Assembly (NCBI GenBank): GCA_002711145.1
Contig: PAHS01000013.1
Location: 4,549 to 10,457, forward strand
Origin: Marinovum sp.
GTDB taxonomy: Bacteria > Pseudomonadota > Alphaproteobacteria > Rhodobacterales > Rhodobacteraceae
Direction of reading: 5' to 3'
Length of the DNA: 5,909 nucleotides
The notes under the pieces were generated by a model. The model saw only the letters and a program-made list of their open reading frames with translations. It made no database searches and was not told the origin of the DNA. A program made the position numbers and the translations under genes. Below are positions 1-5,909 of this stretch, piece after piece. The first letter of the stretch is position 1; each line of letters starts with the position of its first letter.

Positions 1-47
1 ATTTTAACTGTAGAGGCCTCTGGGCGTCCTAGAATATCAGAGAAAAT

Positions 48-962
48 TTAATTTCCATCATATCCAGCCATATGCTTTGCTCCTCGATCACGTGCTAGCT
101 TTATTTGTTTTTGTCTCTCTCTAAAACGGCTTTTGTCATAGTCTGAAGTTTTATCGAAGCATTGGTGGCACGAAACACCATGTTCGTACTTACTGTGATT
201 TTGATCTTTTGGAAGGATTGGACGACGACACGCATAACACAGCAGGTGTGGCCCCTCGCCCAGCCTGTGCCCGACCGATACCCTAGCGTCAAACACGAAG
301 CAGTCACCTTCCCAACTACTGTGTTCTTCAGGAATGTCTTCTAAATATTTTAGAATTCCACCTTTCAGATGGTGTACTTCTTTTACTCCTTTTCCTAAGA
401 GGTAGTTAGTCGACTTCTCACATCGAATTCCACCAGTACAGAACATAGCAATTTTTTTATTGTGGAATTTATCTTTATTTTTTTCCCACCATTCTGGAAA
501 TTCGCTGAAACTTTTTGTATTCGGGTTCACTGCACCTTTAAAGGTTCCGATCCCTACCTCGTAATCATTTCTTGTATCAATTACTACCACATCGGGTGAA
601 TTAACCAAAGAGTCCCAATCTTTTGGTTCAACATATTTCCCAACTATCTCTGTTGGGTTCACGTTAGGTTGACCCATAGTTACAATTTCTTTTTTTAATT
701 TTACTTTCATTCTTGGAAATGGCGGCAAAGAAGCGGTACTCTCTTTGTGTTGAATACTGCTGCAACCTGGTAAAGTTTTTATGTATTCTAGCACACTATC
801 GATGCCGCCTCTCGTACCTGCGATGGTGCCATTTATTCCCTCTGGCGCTAGTAAAAGTGATCCCTTAACCCCAGAAACATTACATTTATCTTGCAAGGAG
901 CTACATATATCTCGATGATCTTTGAACCGAGTAAAATGATATAATGCCGCAACTATAAACAT
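48..962 (-). CDS. trhO: tRNA uridine(34) 5-hydroxylase, rhodanese family (TrhO/YceA)
   Basis: The 304-residue protein matches the TrhO (YceA) family, cytosolic enzymes that use O2 to hydroxylate C5 of wobble uridine U34 in tRNA, giving ho5U, the precursor of mo5U/cmo5U. An N-terminal acylphosphatase-like domain (about 1-95) carries the family signature LLAPEGINGTIAG (37-49). A rhodanese domain (about 115-215) has the active-site loop CTGGIRC with catalytic Cys175 and a second Cys181, and VIDTRNDYE at 128-136. The C-terminal part has two CxxC pairs (C242/C245, C265/C268), probably a zinc-binding knuckle usual in this family, then a basic tail. The length is typical. The ATG at 962 has GAGG at 971-974, 8 nt upstream, supporting this start. 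It lies 73 bp after serA on the same strand with no clear terminator between, so it may be the last gene of a serC-serA-trhO transcript. Family assignment is firm; the exact reaction is inferred from characterised homologues. Confidence 0.93.
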   Translation of the reverse strand: MFIVAALYHFTRFKDHRDICSSLQDKCNVSGVKGSLLLAPEGINGTIAGTRGGIDSVLEYIKTLPGCSSIQHKESTASLPPFPRMKVKLKKEIVTMGQPNVNPTEIVGKYVEPKDWDSLVNSPDVVVIDTRNDYEVGIGTFKGAVNPNTKSFSEFPEWWEKNKDKFHNKKIAMFCTGGIRCEKSTNYLLGKGVKEVHHLKGGILKYLEDIPEEHSSWEGDCFVFDARVSVGHRLGEGPHLLCYACRRPILPKDQNHSKYEHGVSCHQCFDKTSDYDKSRFRERQKQIKLARDRGAKHMAGYDGN

Positions 963-1035
963 TAATAAAACCTCAATATCTGCATTTATTTTAATATTTT
1001 TCTATTATTTGAAAACATCAAAATTATTTTTTTAA
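963..1035. other. serA-trhO spacer, AT-rich, no gene
   Basis: This 73-bp gap is very AT-rich. Read on the minus strand it has an A run just after the serA stop and a weak 5-bp TTTGA/TCAAA stem (around 1008-1022), with no GC-rich stem followed by a T run, so I do not call a terminator. It contains the trhO ribosome binding site (GAGG at 971-974). I see no convincing -35/-10 pair, although AT-rich -10-like words are frequent here, so a weak trhO promoter cannot be excluded. Confidence 0.5.
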
Positions 1036-2634
1036 TTACTTAGTAATGTCAAAAGCTAAAGGCTTAACTTGTTTAAACATACCAGTGTCCTTTAATTGAT
1101 TAACTGCATCTGAAGTTATTGGTCCATCAAGATAAAGTAAGGCTATGGCTTCACCACCAATTTCTGAACGCCCTAAAGTAAAATTAGCAATATTTATCTT
1201 ATTTGTTCCCAGAATTTGCCCAAGCTGCCCTATTATTCCAGGAACGTCTTCGTTAGTGGTGTAAAGCATGTCTTTTCCGACTTCTGCATCCAAGTTTATA
1301 CCTTTTATCTGAATAAACCTTGGTTTTCCATCACTGAATACCGTGCCACCTATTGAACGTTCTCGAGTTTTTGTTACGGCGGTTACTTTTATGTATCCAT
1401 CAAATGCCCCAGATTTGTCTTGGTTTGTTGTGGAAATTTGGATGCCGCGCTCTTTTGCGATTACTGGGGCCGAAACCATGTTCACATCTGGGTTGACCTT
1501 CTTCATAATGCCAGCGATCGCAGAACAATTTAAGGCTGCTAAATTCATTTTTGAAACCGTACCATCATATAAGATATTAATGGCTTCAAGAGGTTCGTCA
1601 GTCATTTGACCTATGAAGCTTCCGAGATGTCCAGCTAAGTTAACCCAGGGGCGCATTATTTTGGCTTCTTCCGCAGTCATTGAAGGCATATTCAAAGCAT
1701 TTTCTACCGCGCCATCATTAAGATAATTAGCCATTTGCTCAGCTACTTGAATCGCAACATTTTCTTGTGCTTCGCTCGTTGCAGCCCCAAGATGCGGGGT
1801 GCAAACAACATTTGGAATTTTAAATAATGGATTGTCAGTAGCCGGTTCATCTGAGAATACATCAAACGCAGCTCCTGCAATGTGTCCAGACCGGATAAGA
1901 TCGGCAAGCGCATTTTCATCAACCAAACCACCCCTAGCACAGTTAATTATTCGAACGCCCTTTTTTGTTTTGCTTAAATTTTCTCGACTTAAAATATTTT
2001 TTGTTGCATCAGTAAAAGGAACATGAAGAGTTATGAAGTCCGATTTTTCAAGCAGCTTATTAAGTTCAACTTTTTCTATGCCCATGCTTTCAGCCTTTTC
2101 TTCGCTGAGGAAGGGGTCATAAGCTAGGACTTTCATTTGTAAAGCACGAGCCCTCTCACAAACAATTCCACCAATATTGCCAGCGCCAATAACACCAAGC
2201 GTTTTTCTTGTAAGCTCGACACCCATAAACTTTGATTTTTCCCATTTTCCTTCTTGAGTGGAAATTGATGCCTCTGGTATTTGACGCGCTACCGCAAACA
2301 TCATGGCGATTGCGTGTTCAGCTGTGGTTATCATATTCCCAAAGGGTGTGTTCATGACGATAATACCCTTTTTTGACGCTTCTACCTTGTCTATATTATC
2401 GGTTCCTATTCCGGCCCGCCCTATGACTTGAAGTTTTTTTGCATTTCTAAGAATTGTGGGTGTGACCCTAGTTGCTGACCTGATGGCTAATCCGTCATAG
2501 TTTCCTATTATTTCAGCAAGCCTTTGCTTATCTTTACCAACCTCAGGCATGAAATCGACTTCAATACCTTTTTCTTTAAATATTTTAATAGCAGTCTCAG
2601 ATAACTTATCGGAAACGAGTACCTTGGGTGCCAT
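1036..2634 (-). CDS. serA: D-3-phosphoglycerate dehydrogenase, long form
   Basis: SerA oxidises 3-phosphoglycerate to 3-phosphohydroxypyruvate with NAD+, the first step of phosphorylated serine synthesis. The 532-residue protein shows, in order, a substrate-binding half (IRSATRVT at 51-58, GRAGIGTDNID at 72-82), a Rossmann nucleotide-binding fold with GAGNIG at 150-155 and acidic Asp173, and the catalytic set Arg234 (NCARGG), Glu263 (SDEP) and His281 (TPHLGA). A long intervening domain (about 320-450) and a C-terminal ACT domain (about 455-530) follow. This is the roughly 530-residue class found in alphaproteobacteria and mycobacteria, not the 410-residue E. coli class. In many SerA proteins the ACT domain mediates serine feedback inhibition; whether it does here is unknown. 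The frame is open to 2733, but the protein family begins at MAPKVLVSDK and an AAGGAG site lies 6 nt before this ATG, so the start is 2634. It follows serC by 62 bp. Confidence 0.97.
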   Translation of the reverse strand: MAPKVLVSDKLSETAIKIFKEKGIEVDFMPEVGKDKQRLAEIIGNYDGLAIRSATRVTPTILRNAKKLQVIGRAGIGTDNIDKVEASKKGIIVMNTPFGNMITTAEHAIAMMFAVARQIPEASISTQEGKWEKSKFMGVELTRKTLGVIGAGNIGGIVCERARALQMKVLAYDPFLSEEKAESMGIEKVELNKLLEKSDFITLHVPFTDATKNILSRENLSKTKKGVRIINCARGGLVDENALADLIRSGHIAGAAFDVFSDEPATDNPLFKIPNVVCTPHLGAATSEAQENVAIQVAEQMANYLNDGAVENALNMPSMTAEEAKIMRPWVNLAGHLGSFIGQMTDEPLEAINILYDGTVSKMNLAALNCSAIAGIMKKVNPDVNMVSAPVIAKERGIQISTTNQDKSGAFDGYIKVTAVTKTRERSIGGTVFSDGKPRFIQIKGINLDAEVGKDMLYTTNEDVPGIIGQLGQILGTNKINIANFTLGRSEIGGEAIALLYLDGPITSDAVNQLKDTGMFKQVKPLAFDITK

Positions 2635-2640
2635 ATTGAA

Positions 2641-2646
2641 CTCCTT
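2641..2646 (-). promoter_or_regulatory. serA ribosome binding site (decides the start)
   Basis: On the minus strand AAGGAG is followed by 6 nt and then the ATG at 2634. This strong Shine-Dalgarno, together with the family-typical N-terminus MAPKVLVSD, rules out the in-frame ATG at 2733, which would add 33 non-homologous residues and overlap the end of serC. Confidence 0.85.
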
Positions 2647-2684
2647 GATTAATAGAATAAAAAATACATGTAAAATTAAAATAA

Positions 2685-2698
2685 AGAGCCAGCGCTCT
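2685..2698 (-). terminator. weak stem-loop after serC, possible attenuator or partial terminator
   Basis: On the minus strand AGAGC and GCTCT form a 5-bp stem around a 4-nt loop (GCTG), starting inside the serC TAG stop codon and followed by a T-rich stretch (TTTATTTTAATTTTA). The stem is short and the T run is interrupted, so it is unlikely to be an efficient intrinsic terminator. It could reduce readthrough into serA, or protect the serC 3' end, if the two genes share a transcript. Confidence 0.25.
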
Positions 2699-3842
2699 AA
2701 ACTAACCCTGCTAATTCTTCGTGATACGCCCATTCAATCCATGGAAGCATTCGTTCCAAGTCAATTTTATTGACGGTCCCACCACACCAAATTCGCAGTC
2801 CAGGAGGTGCATCTCTATAAGCAGCAATATCGAAGGCCACTTTTTCATCTTCTAAGCGTTTAGCGATAGCTTTCGAAAACCTTACTCCATCCATAATTTT
2901 TGGATCAGTAAATTGTAGGCAAACCGACGTTACTGAACGGGTTTCGGGATCAACGGCAAGATTATCTATCCAATCCCGTTGATCGCAGAAAGTCCAAACT
3001 GTTTTTGCGTTAGCCTCAGCTCGAGAAATTAATTCGTCTAAACCTCCAATATCGCGAGCCCATTTCAATGCATATAAAAAATCTTCAACTGCCAGCATTG
3101 AAGGCGTATTAATTGTGGCACCCTCGAAAATACCTTGGATCAATTTATTATTTTTGGTCATTCTAAATATTTTTGGAATTGGCCACTCAACTGTATGATT
3201 TTCTAGGCGTTCAATCGACTTTGGTGATAATATTATTATACCGTGAGCAGCTTCTCCACCCATAACTTTCTGCCAGCTAAATGTTGTAACATCCAACTTT
3301 TCGAATGGCAGTCTAACTGCAAAAGCGGCAGATGTAGCATCACAAATTGTGAGGCCTTCCCTTTCGACGGGGATATCGTGTCCGTTCTTCATGCAAACAC
3401 CGGAAGTTGTACCATTCCAAGTGAATACCACGTCGTTGGTATAGTCGATTGATGACATGTCAACGATGTGACCATAGTTAGCAGTTTTAATTTCAGGACT
3501 AATTTTTAACTCATTAACAGCATCATTAATCCAGTCTTTTCCAAAGCTTTCCCAAGCTACCATTGTAGTTTTACGGGCACCTAGAAGTGACCACATTGCC
3601 ATCTCTAAGGCTCCGGTGTCCGAAGCTGGTACTATCCCCACTTTATAATCAGAGGGAACATCTAGTATTTCTTTTATGCTATCTATTAATTGTTTAAGTT
3701 TTACTTTGCCAACATTAGCACGATGCGACCTGCCTATTGCCGCTGTGCGAAGATTATCTGTGGTGAATGTTGGGTATTTGGCGCATGGTCCAGATGAAAA
3801 ATATGCGTTATCCGGCCGCATAACCGGTTTTTTTATGTTCAT
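2697..3842 (-). CDS. serC: phosphoserine aminotransferase
   Basis: SerC transfers the amino group of glutamate to 3-phosphohydroxypyruvate to give O-phosphoserine, the second step of serine synthesis; homologues also act on the analogous vitamin B6 intermediate. The 381-residue protein is a fold-type I, class V PLP aminotransferase. Visible are FSSGPCAK (15-22), SHRA around 39-42 with a likely phosphate-binding Arg41, Asp168 in ICDATSA (pairs with the PLP ring nitrogen), the PLP lysine Lys192 in SWQKVMGGEAAHG, NTPSML (245-250), and PPGLRIWCGG (346-355) with Arg350 probably binding substrate. This sequence style is that of the alphaproteobacterial SerC branch rather than the 360-residue E. coli type. 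The ATG at 3842 is preceded by AAGGA (3851-3855) at 8 nt. It is the first gene of the minus-strand arm, facing serB across a 123-bp control region, with serA next at 62 bp. Confidence 0.96.
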   Translation of the reverse strand: MNIKKPVMRPDNAYFSSGPCAKYPTFTTDNLRTAAIGRSHRANVGKVKLKQLIDSIKEILDVPSDYKVGIVPASDTGALEMAMWSLLGARKTTMVAWESFGKDWINDAVNELKISPEIKTANYGHIVDMSSIDYTNDVVFTWNGTTSGVCMKNGHDIPVEREGLTICDATSAAFAVRLPFEKLDVTTFSWQKVMGGEAAHGIIILSPKSIERLENHTVEWPIPKIFRMTKNNKLIQGIFEGATINTPSMLAVEDFLYALKWARDIGGLDELISRAEANAKTVWTFCDQRDWIDNLAVDPETRSVTSVCLQFTDPKIMDGVRFSKAIAKRLEDEKVAFDIAAYRDAPPGLRIWCGGTVNKIDLERMLPWIEWAYHEELAGLV

Positions 3843-3845
3843 TTA

Positions 3846-3893
3846 TGTTATCCTTACAGATATCTGCCCCTCGTTGGGGAGGGGTGTCCCACC
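3846..3893 (-). promoter_or_regulatory. structured serC 5' leader, candidate serC leader RNA
   Basis: Just upstream of serC the minus strand contains a 6-bp GC stem, CCCCTC (3879-3884) with GAGGGG (3867-3872), closing a CCCAAC loop. It is followed directly by the perfect palindrome CAGATATCTG (3857-3866), which ends 1 nt before the AAGGA Shine-Dalgarno (3851-3855). A weak TATC/GATA pairing (3859-3862 with 3849-3852) would loop out most of that site. A third stem, GGTG/CACC (3890-3893 with 3883-3886), shares C residues with the GC stem, so the two are mutually exclusive. Known alphaproteobacterial serC-serA operons carry a cis-regulatory serC leader whose last stem overlaps the ribosome binding site. 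Position and gene context fit that class; I could not match its consensus. Confidence 0.45.
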
Positions 3894-3899
3894 AATATC

Positions 3900-3926
3900 G
3901 TTATAGGTTTTGAAAGACTTTCACAA
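3900..3926 (-). promoter_or_regulatory. possible serC promoter
   Basis: Read on the minus strand, TTGTGA (3921-3926) and TATAAC (3900-3905) resemble sigma-70 -35 and -10 boxes, though the 15-nt spacer is shorter than ideal. Transcription would start near 3893, at the left foot of the structured leader, leaving about 50 nt of 5' UTR. That fit with the leader is the main reason to prefer it over a second TATAAC further upstream (3940-3945), which lacks a good -35. Confidence 0.3.
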
Positions 3927-3938
3927 GATCGATTTAAA
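3910..3938 (+). promoter_or_regulatory. possible serB promoter
   Basis: On the plus strand TTGAAA (3910-3915, 5 of 6 matches to TTGACA) and TTTAAA (3933-3938, 4 of 6 to TATAAT) are separated by 17 nt, the ideal spacing. Transcription would start near 3945, about 20 or 40 nt before the two possible serB starts. The elements interleave with the possible serC promoter on the other strand. Prediction by eye only. Confidence 0.35.
3911..3923. promoter_or_regulatory. 13-bp dyad TGAAAG-A-CTTTCA, possible operator
   Basis: A perfect inverted repeat, TGAAAG and CTTTCA around one central base, lies midway between serC and serB and overlaps the candidate -35 boxes for both directions. A protein bound here could control both arms of the serine pathway at once. 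No regulator gene is in the window, and I do not recognise the motif. Confidence 0.3.
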
Positions 3939-3965
3939 CGTTATATCGCTTTTAAGTTTGGTAAT

Positions 3966-4877
3966 ATGTTCAGTGGAAAATTTTCAATGTATAACGTTAT
4001 ACTTCTTTGTTCTGATGGATCAGGTGCTCTAAGTCATCAATTGGTAAATTCCGTTTATTCATCCCTGGGTGGTCAGGATTTACTGTGGCTAGGTCATAAC
4101 GAAGCTGTATGTTTTAATGTAGAAAAGCAAAGCAACGAGTTTTCATCAGTATGGGCGGAATTGCAGCTTTCAAAGATAGATATGGTTATCCGAAAGAAGG
4201 AAAATCATTTTAAGTCGCTGCTATTGGCTGACATGGATAGTACTATGATAGAGCAAGAATGCATTGATGAACTCGCTGATATGTATGGAGTGGGAAGTAA
4301 AGTAAAGAAAATCACAACACGTGCCATGAATGGAGAGTTAGGATTTCAAGATGCTTTAAACGAACGAGTAGCTTTATTGGCGCAATGCCCCAATAGCATT
4401 ATTGAGCACGTTTTGGAACGAAGAATAACCTTTCGCTCTGGCGGTAAAGCCTTGGTTAGTACTATGAAATCGAACGGTGCATACACGGCCTTAGTATCTG
4501 GTGGTTTCACAGCTTTCTCCACTCCTGTCAGCGAAATTTTAGGCTTTGATGAGCACCACGCAAATATACTAATTGAAGAAAATGGGATATTTACTGGTGA
4601 GGTAGCTGATCCGATCTTGGGGAGAAATGAAAAGGTAAATAGACTAAACCGTCTAGTTCAAGATCGAGGGCTTTCACACAAGGATGTTTTGGCCGTTGGA
4701 GATGGAGCTAATGATTTAGGGATGCTAGAGTTAGCCGGAATGGGTGTTGCTATGCATGCAAAACGAATTGTAGCTGAAAAGTGTGATATTGTGATTAATC
4801 ACTGTGATCTAACCTCTTTGCTTTATCTCCAAGGGTATAGAAAAGAAGATTTCGTAGAGACTGAAATAAACCACTAA
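3966..4877 (+). CDS. serB: phosphoserine phosphatase
   Basis: SerB hydrolyses O-phosphoserine to L-serine and phosphate, the last step of the pathway whose first two enzymes are encoded divergently. The 303-residue form shows an ACT-like N-terminal domain (about 8-75), then a HAD-superfamily phosphatase: motif I DMDST (89-93; nucleophile Asp89, acid/base Asp91), ECIDELAD (98-105), motif II VSGGF with Ser178, Lys223 in GRNEKVNRL as the likely motif III lysine, and motif [12 protein letters not shown] (245-254) with metal ligands Asp246 and Asp250. Length fits alphaproteobacterial SerB (about 295). The start is uncertain: ATG 3966 has no Shine-Dalgarno, while ATG 3987 gives the more family-like N-terminus [13 protein letters not shown] with only a weak GTGGA 9 nt upstream. 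The stop is 8 nt before the earliest possible msrB start, so serB probably heads a serB-msrB-msrA operon. Confidence 0.95.
   Translation: MFSGKFSMYNVILLCSDGSGALSHQLVNSVYSSLGGQDLLWLGHNEAVCFNVEKQSNEFSSVWAELQLSKIDMVIRKKENHFKSLLLADMDSTMIEQECIDELADMYGVGSKVKKITTRAMNGELGFQDALNERVALLAQCPNSIIEHVLERRITFRSGGKALVSTMKSNGAYTALVSGGFTAFSTPVSEILGFDEHHANILIEENGIFTGEVADPILGRNEKVNRLNRLVQDRGLSHKDVLAVGDGANDLGMLELAGMGVAMHAKRIVAEKCDIVINHCDLTSLLYLQGYRKEDFVETEINH
3989..4002. repeat. 14-bp perfect palindrome at the serB start; third of three CGTTATA copies
   Basis: GTATAACGTTATAC is a perfect 14-bp palindrome overlapping the last base of the downstream candidate serB start codon (3987-3989). It contains CGTTATA (3995-4001), also present in the same orientation at 3899-3905 and 3939-3945. 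The middle copy lies in an imperfect 19-bp dyad (3930-3948, 7 of 9 pairs). It could be a binding site or an mRNA hairpin at the start codon, but AT-rich words recur easily by chance in DNA like this. Confidence 0.3.
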
Positions 4878-4947
4878 GTACTATTTTGAAAGCATCGTTT
4901 GAAATAGATTTTAATGGTCTATATTCTTACCTAAGTGGAGAAAAAGT

Positions 4948-4952
4948 AGGAA
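4948..4952 (+). promoter_or_regulatory. candidate msrB ribosome binding site (favours the GTG start at 4961)
   Basis: AGGAA at 4948-4952, within AGTAGGAAT, is followed by 8 nt and then a GTG in the msrB frame. The alternative TTG at 4886 has no purine-rich site upstream. The resulting N-terminus places the conserved VTQQSGTE motif about 20 residues in, as in typical MsrB proteins. Confidence 0.5.
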
Positions 4953-4960
4953 TAGTTGTT

Positions 4961-5404
4961 GTGTCAAAATACTTCAAAGATTTAAAGCGCATTGACCAAT
5001 TAAATGAGATTGAGCACTGGGTTACCCAACAAAGTGGTACCGAAAGACCTGGTACGGGGAAATATCTTAAGAATAAGAACCTAGGTATTTACGTAGATAT
5101 TGTTTCAGGGGAGCCATTATTTTCTTCTGGTGATAAATATGAGTCTGGCTGTGGTTGGCCCAGTTTTACAAAACCATTAGTGTCGTCGCATGTTGAAGAG
5201 CTACAAGATAGTAGTCACGGAATGTCGCGTACTGAGGTGCGATCAAAATTTGGGGATAGCCATCTTGGGCATGTCTTCCCAGACGGGCCACCCGAGAGAG
5301 GTGGTTTACGTTATTGTATAAATTCAGCTAGTTTGCGATTTATTCCAGTCGATGAGATGGAAGCAGAAGGCTATGGTGACTACATTGGTCAAATAGGGGT
5401 TTAA
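4961..5404 (+). CDS. msrB: peptide-methionine (R)-S-oxide reductase, zinc-less type
   Basis: MsrB reduces the R-epimer of methionine sulfoxide in proteins, with thioredoxin as usual reductant. From the GTG at 4961 the protein has 147 residues, normal for the family. Visible are [10 protein letters not shown] (21-30), [15 protein letters not shown] (42-56), [13 protein letters not shown] (60-72) with probable resolving Cys64, [19 protein letters not shown] (92-110), and [11 protein letters not shown] (117-127) with catalytic Cys119. Both CxxC pairs that bind structural zinc in E. coli MsrB are absent: the first site reads [10 protein letters not shown] and the second [13 protein letters not shown]. 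There is no signal peptide, so it is cytosolic. The frame is open to a TTG at 4886 (172 residues), but the extra 25 residues do not resemble MsrB and no in-frame ATG precedes the domain. It sits between serB and msrA; the msrA ATG begins 1 bp after its stop. Confidence 0.92.
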   Translation: MSKYFKDLKRIDQLNEIEHWVTQQSGTERPGTGKYLKNKNLGIYVDIVSGEPLFSSGDKYESGCGWPSFTKPLVSSHVEELQDSSHGMSRTEVRSKFGDSHLGHVFPDGPPERGGLRYCINSASLRFIPVDEMEAEGYGDYIGQIGV

Positions 5405-5405
5405 T

Positions 5406-5909
5406 ATGGCTAAAGCAATTTTTGCTGGTGGATGTTTTTGGGGAATGGAAGAGTTAATTCGCGTTCGCCCAGGTATCCTGGGTACGCGAGTCGGATACAC
5501 AGGAGGGCACGTAAGCAATCCAACTTATCAAATGGTTTGTACTAAAACCACTGGGCATGCCGAAGCGATAGAAATAGAGTATGATAAATCGGTTACTTCT
5601 TATAGAGCGCTATTAGAGTTCTTTTTCCAAATACATGATCCAACTACTTTAGATCGTCAGGGAAACGATATAGGTGACTCCTACAGATCCGAAATATTTG
5701 CCGTTAATTCTGAGCAAGAGACCGAAGCAAACGATGTTATTTCTAAAATTAACGCAAGTGGGCATTGGCCAGGAAAAGTGGTTACCAAGGTTTCAAAGGC
5801 CACTGATTTTTGGGAAGCTGAACCAGAACATCAGAACTATCTGCAACGATATCCCAGGGGCTACACGTGCCATTTCCTCAGGGATAACTGGATATTACCG
5901 AAGTCTTAA
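5406..5909 (+). CDS. msrA: peptide-methionine (S)-S-oxide reductase
   Basis: MsrA reduces the S-epimer of methionine sulfoxide, free or in proteins, complementing MsrB. The 167-residue protein begins with the catalytic GGCFWGMEE motif (8-16; nucleophile Cys10), followed by GVRPG-like [16 protein letters not shown] (19-34), [20 protein letters not shown] (38-57; conserved Cys45 and Glu53), [23 protein letters not shown] (73-95) and the C-terminal [19 protein letters not shown] (141-159), where Cys155 is the likely resolving cysteine. It belongs to the short cytosolic form, without the N-terminal extension of E. coli MsrA (212 residues). AGGGG at 5395-5399 lies 6 nt before the ATG and inside the end of msrB; the 1-bp gap suggests translational coupling. 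The gene is complete: its TAA is the last three bases of the window, so any terminator or further operon gene lies outside. Confidence 0.96.
   Translation: MAKAIFAGGCFWGMEELIRVRPGILGTRVGYTGGHVSNPTYQMVCTKTTGHAEAIEIEYDKSVTSYRALLEFFFQIHDPTTLDRQGNDIGDSYRSEIFAVNSEQETEANDVISKINASGHWPGKVVTKVSKATDFWEAEPEHQNYLQRYPRGYTCHFLRDNWILPKS

Noticed and set aside
12..21. Perfect 10-bp palindrome AGAGGCCTCT downstream of trhO, considered as its terminator.
   Set aside because: It has no loop, so only a very short stem could form, and no T run follows on the minus strand. It contains a common GGCC core and is probably chance; too little flanking sequence is visible.
1343..2026. Open frames on the plus strand opposite serA (1343-1609, 1799-2026), and one on the minus strand in another frame (1743-1940).
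   Set aside because: They lie wholly inside the well-supported serA frame, have no recognisable domains and lack ribosome binding sites; they are shadows.
2635..2733. In-frame N-terminal extension of serA (33 residues with a hydrophobic WLFILILHVFFILLI stretch), which could look like a membrane anchor or signal peptide.
   Set aside because: SerA is cytosolic and its family N-terminus begins at MAPKVLVSD; a strong AAGGAG lies 6 nt before that ATG, and the extension would overlap the 3' end of serC.
3867..3884. The GC stem upstream of serC considered as an intrinsic terminator for a transcript from outside.
   Set aside because: Neither strand has a T run after the stem, and it lies within the presumed serC leader.
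3243..3906. Open frames on the plus strand opposite serC (3243-3452, 3676-3906), the second running into the divergent control region.
   Set aside because: They are antisense to a strongly conserved gene and have no family resemblance; the second ends inside the control region with no sign of a functional product.
5324..5518. A 64-residue minus-strand frame across the msrB-msrA junction.
   Set aside because: It is antisense to two conserved genes, has no domain or ribosome binding site, and is best explained as a shadow.
1..5909. A previously undescribed defence, toxin or mobile system.
   Set aside because: Every substantial open frame belongs to a known housekeeping family, with no integrase, transposase, toxin-antitoxin pair, repeat array or tRNA-flanked boundary, and no sharp change in composition.

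Overview
The window looks like a piece of the chromosome of an AT-leaning (roughly 40% GC by eye) alphaproteobacterium, probably a marine or environmental lineage. The evidence is a 381-residue SerC with the FSSGPCAK start typical of alphaproteobacteria, a long (about 530-residue) SerA, the gene order serC-serA, and serB divergent from serC. Genus cannot be assigned from the sequence alone. All seven boundary-defined regions are densely coding; there are no RNA genes, insertion sequences, CRISPR arrays or phage genes.

Layout. Left arm, all on the minus strand and read from right to left: serC (2697-3842), serA (1036-2634), trhO (48-962). Right arm, all on the plus strand: serB (3966 or 3987 to 4877), msrB (best start 4961, to 5404), msrA (5406-5909, its stop codon being the last three bases). 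A 123-bp divergent control region (3843-3965) separates the arms. It holds candidate promoters for both directions, several dyad-symmetric elements, and a structured serC leader that may belong to the known alphaproteobacterial serC leader RNA class.

How the genes work together. SerA, SerC and SerB are the complete phosphorylated route from 3-phosphoglycerate to L-serine, split between two divergent transcripts that share one control region. Serine feeds glycine, one-carbon units and, through cysteine, the sulfur amino acids. Downstream of serB lie the two stereospecific methionine sulfoxide reductases (MsrB for R-, MsrA for S-sulfoxide), only 1 bp apart and almost certainly cotranscribed. 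Downstream of serA is TrhO, an oxygen-dependent tRNA U34 hydroxylase. All six genes belong to well-known families. I see no new enzymatic system here; the most interesting parts are the serC leader, the dyad-rich divergent region, the serB-msrB-msrA arrangement and the zinc-less MsrB with a non-ATG start.
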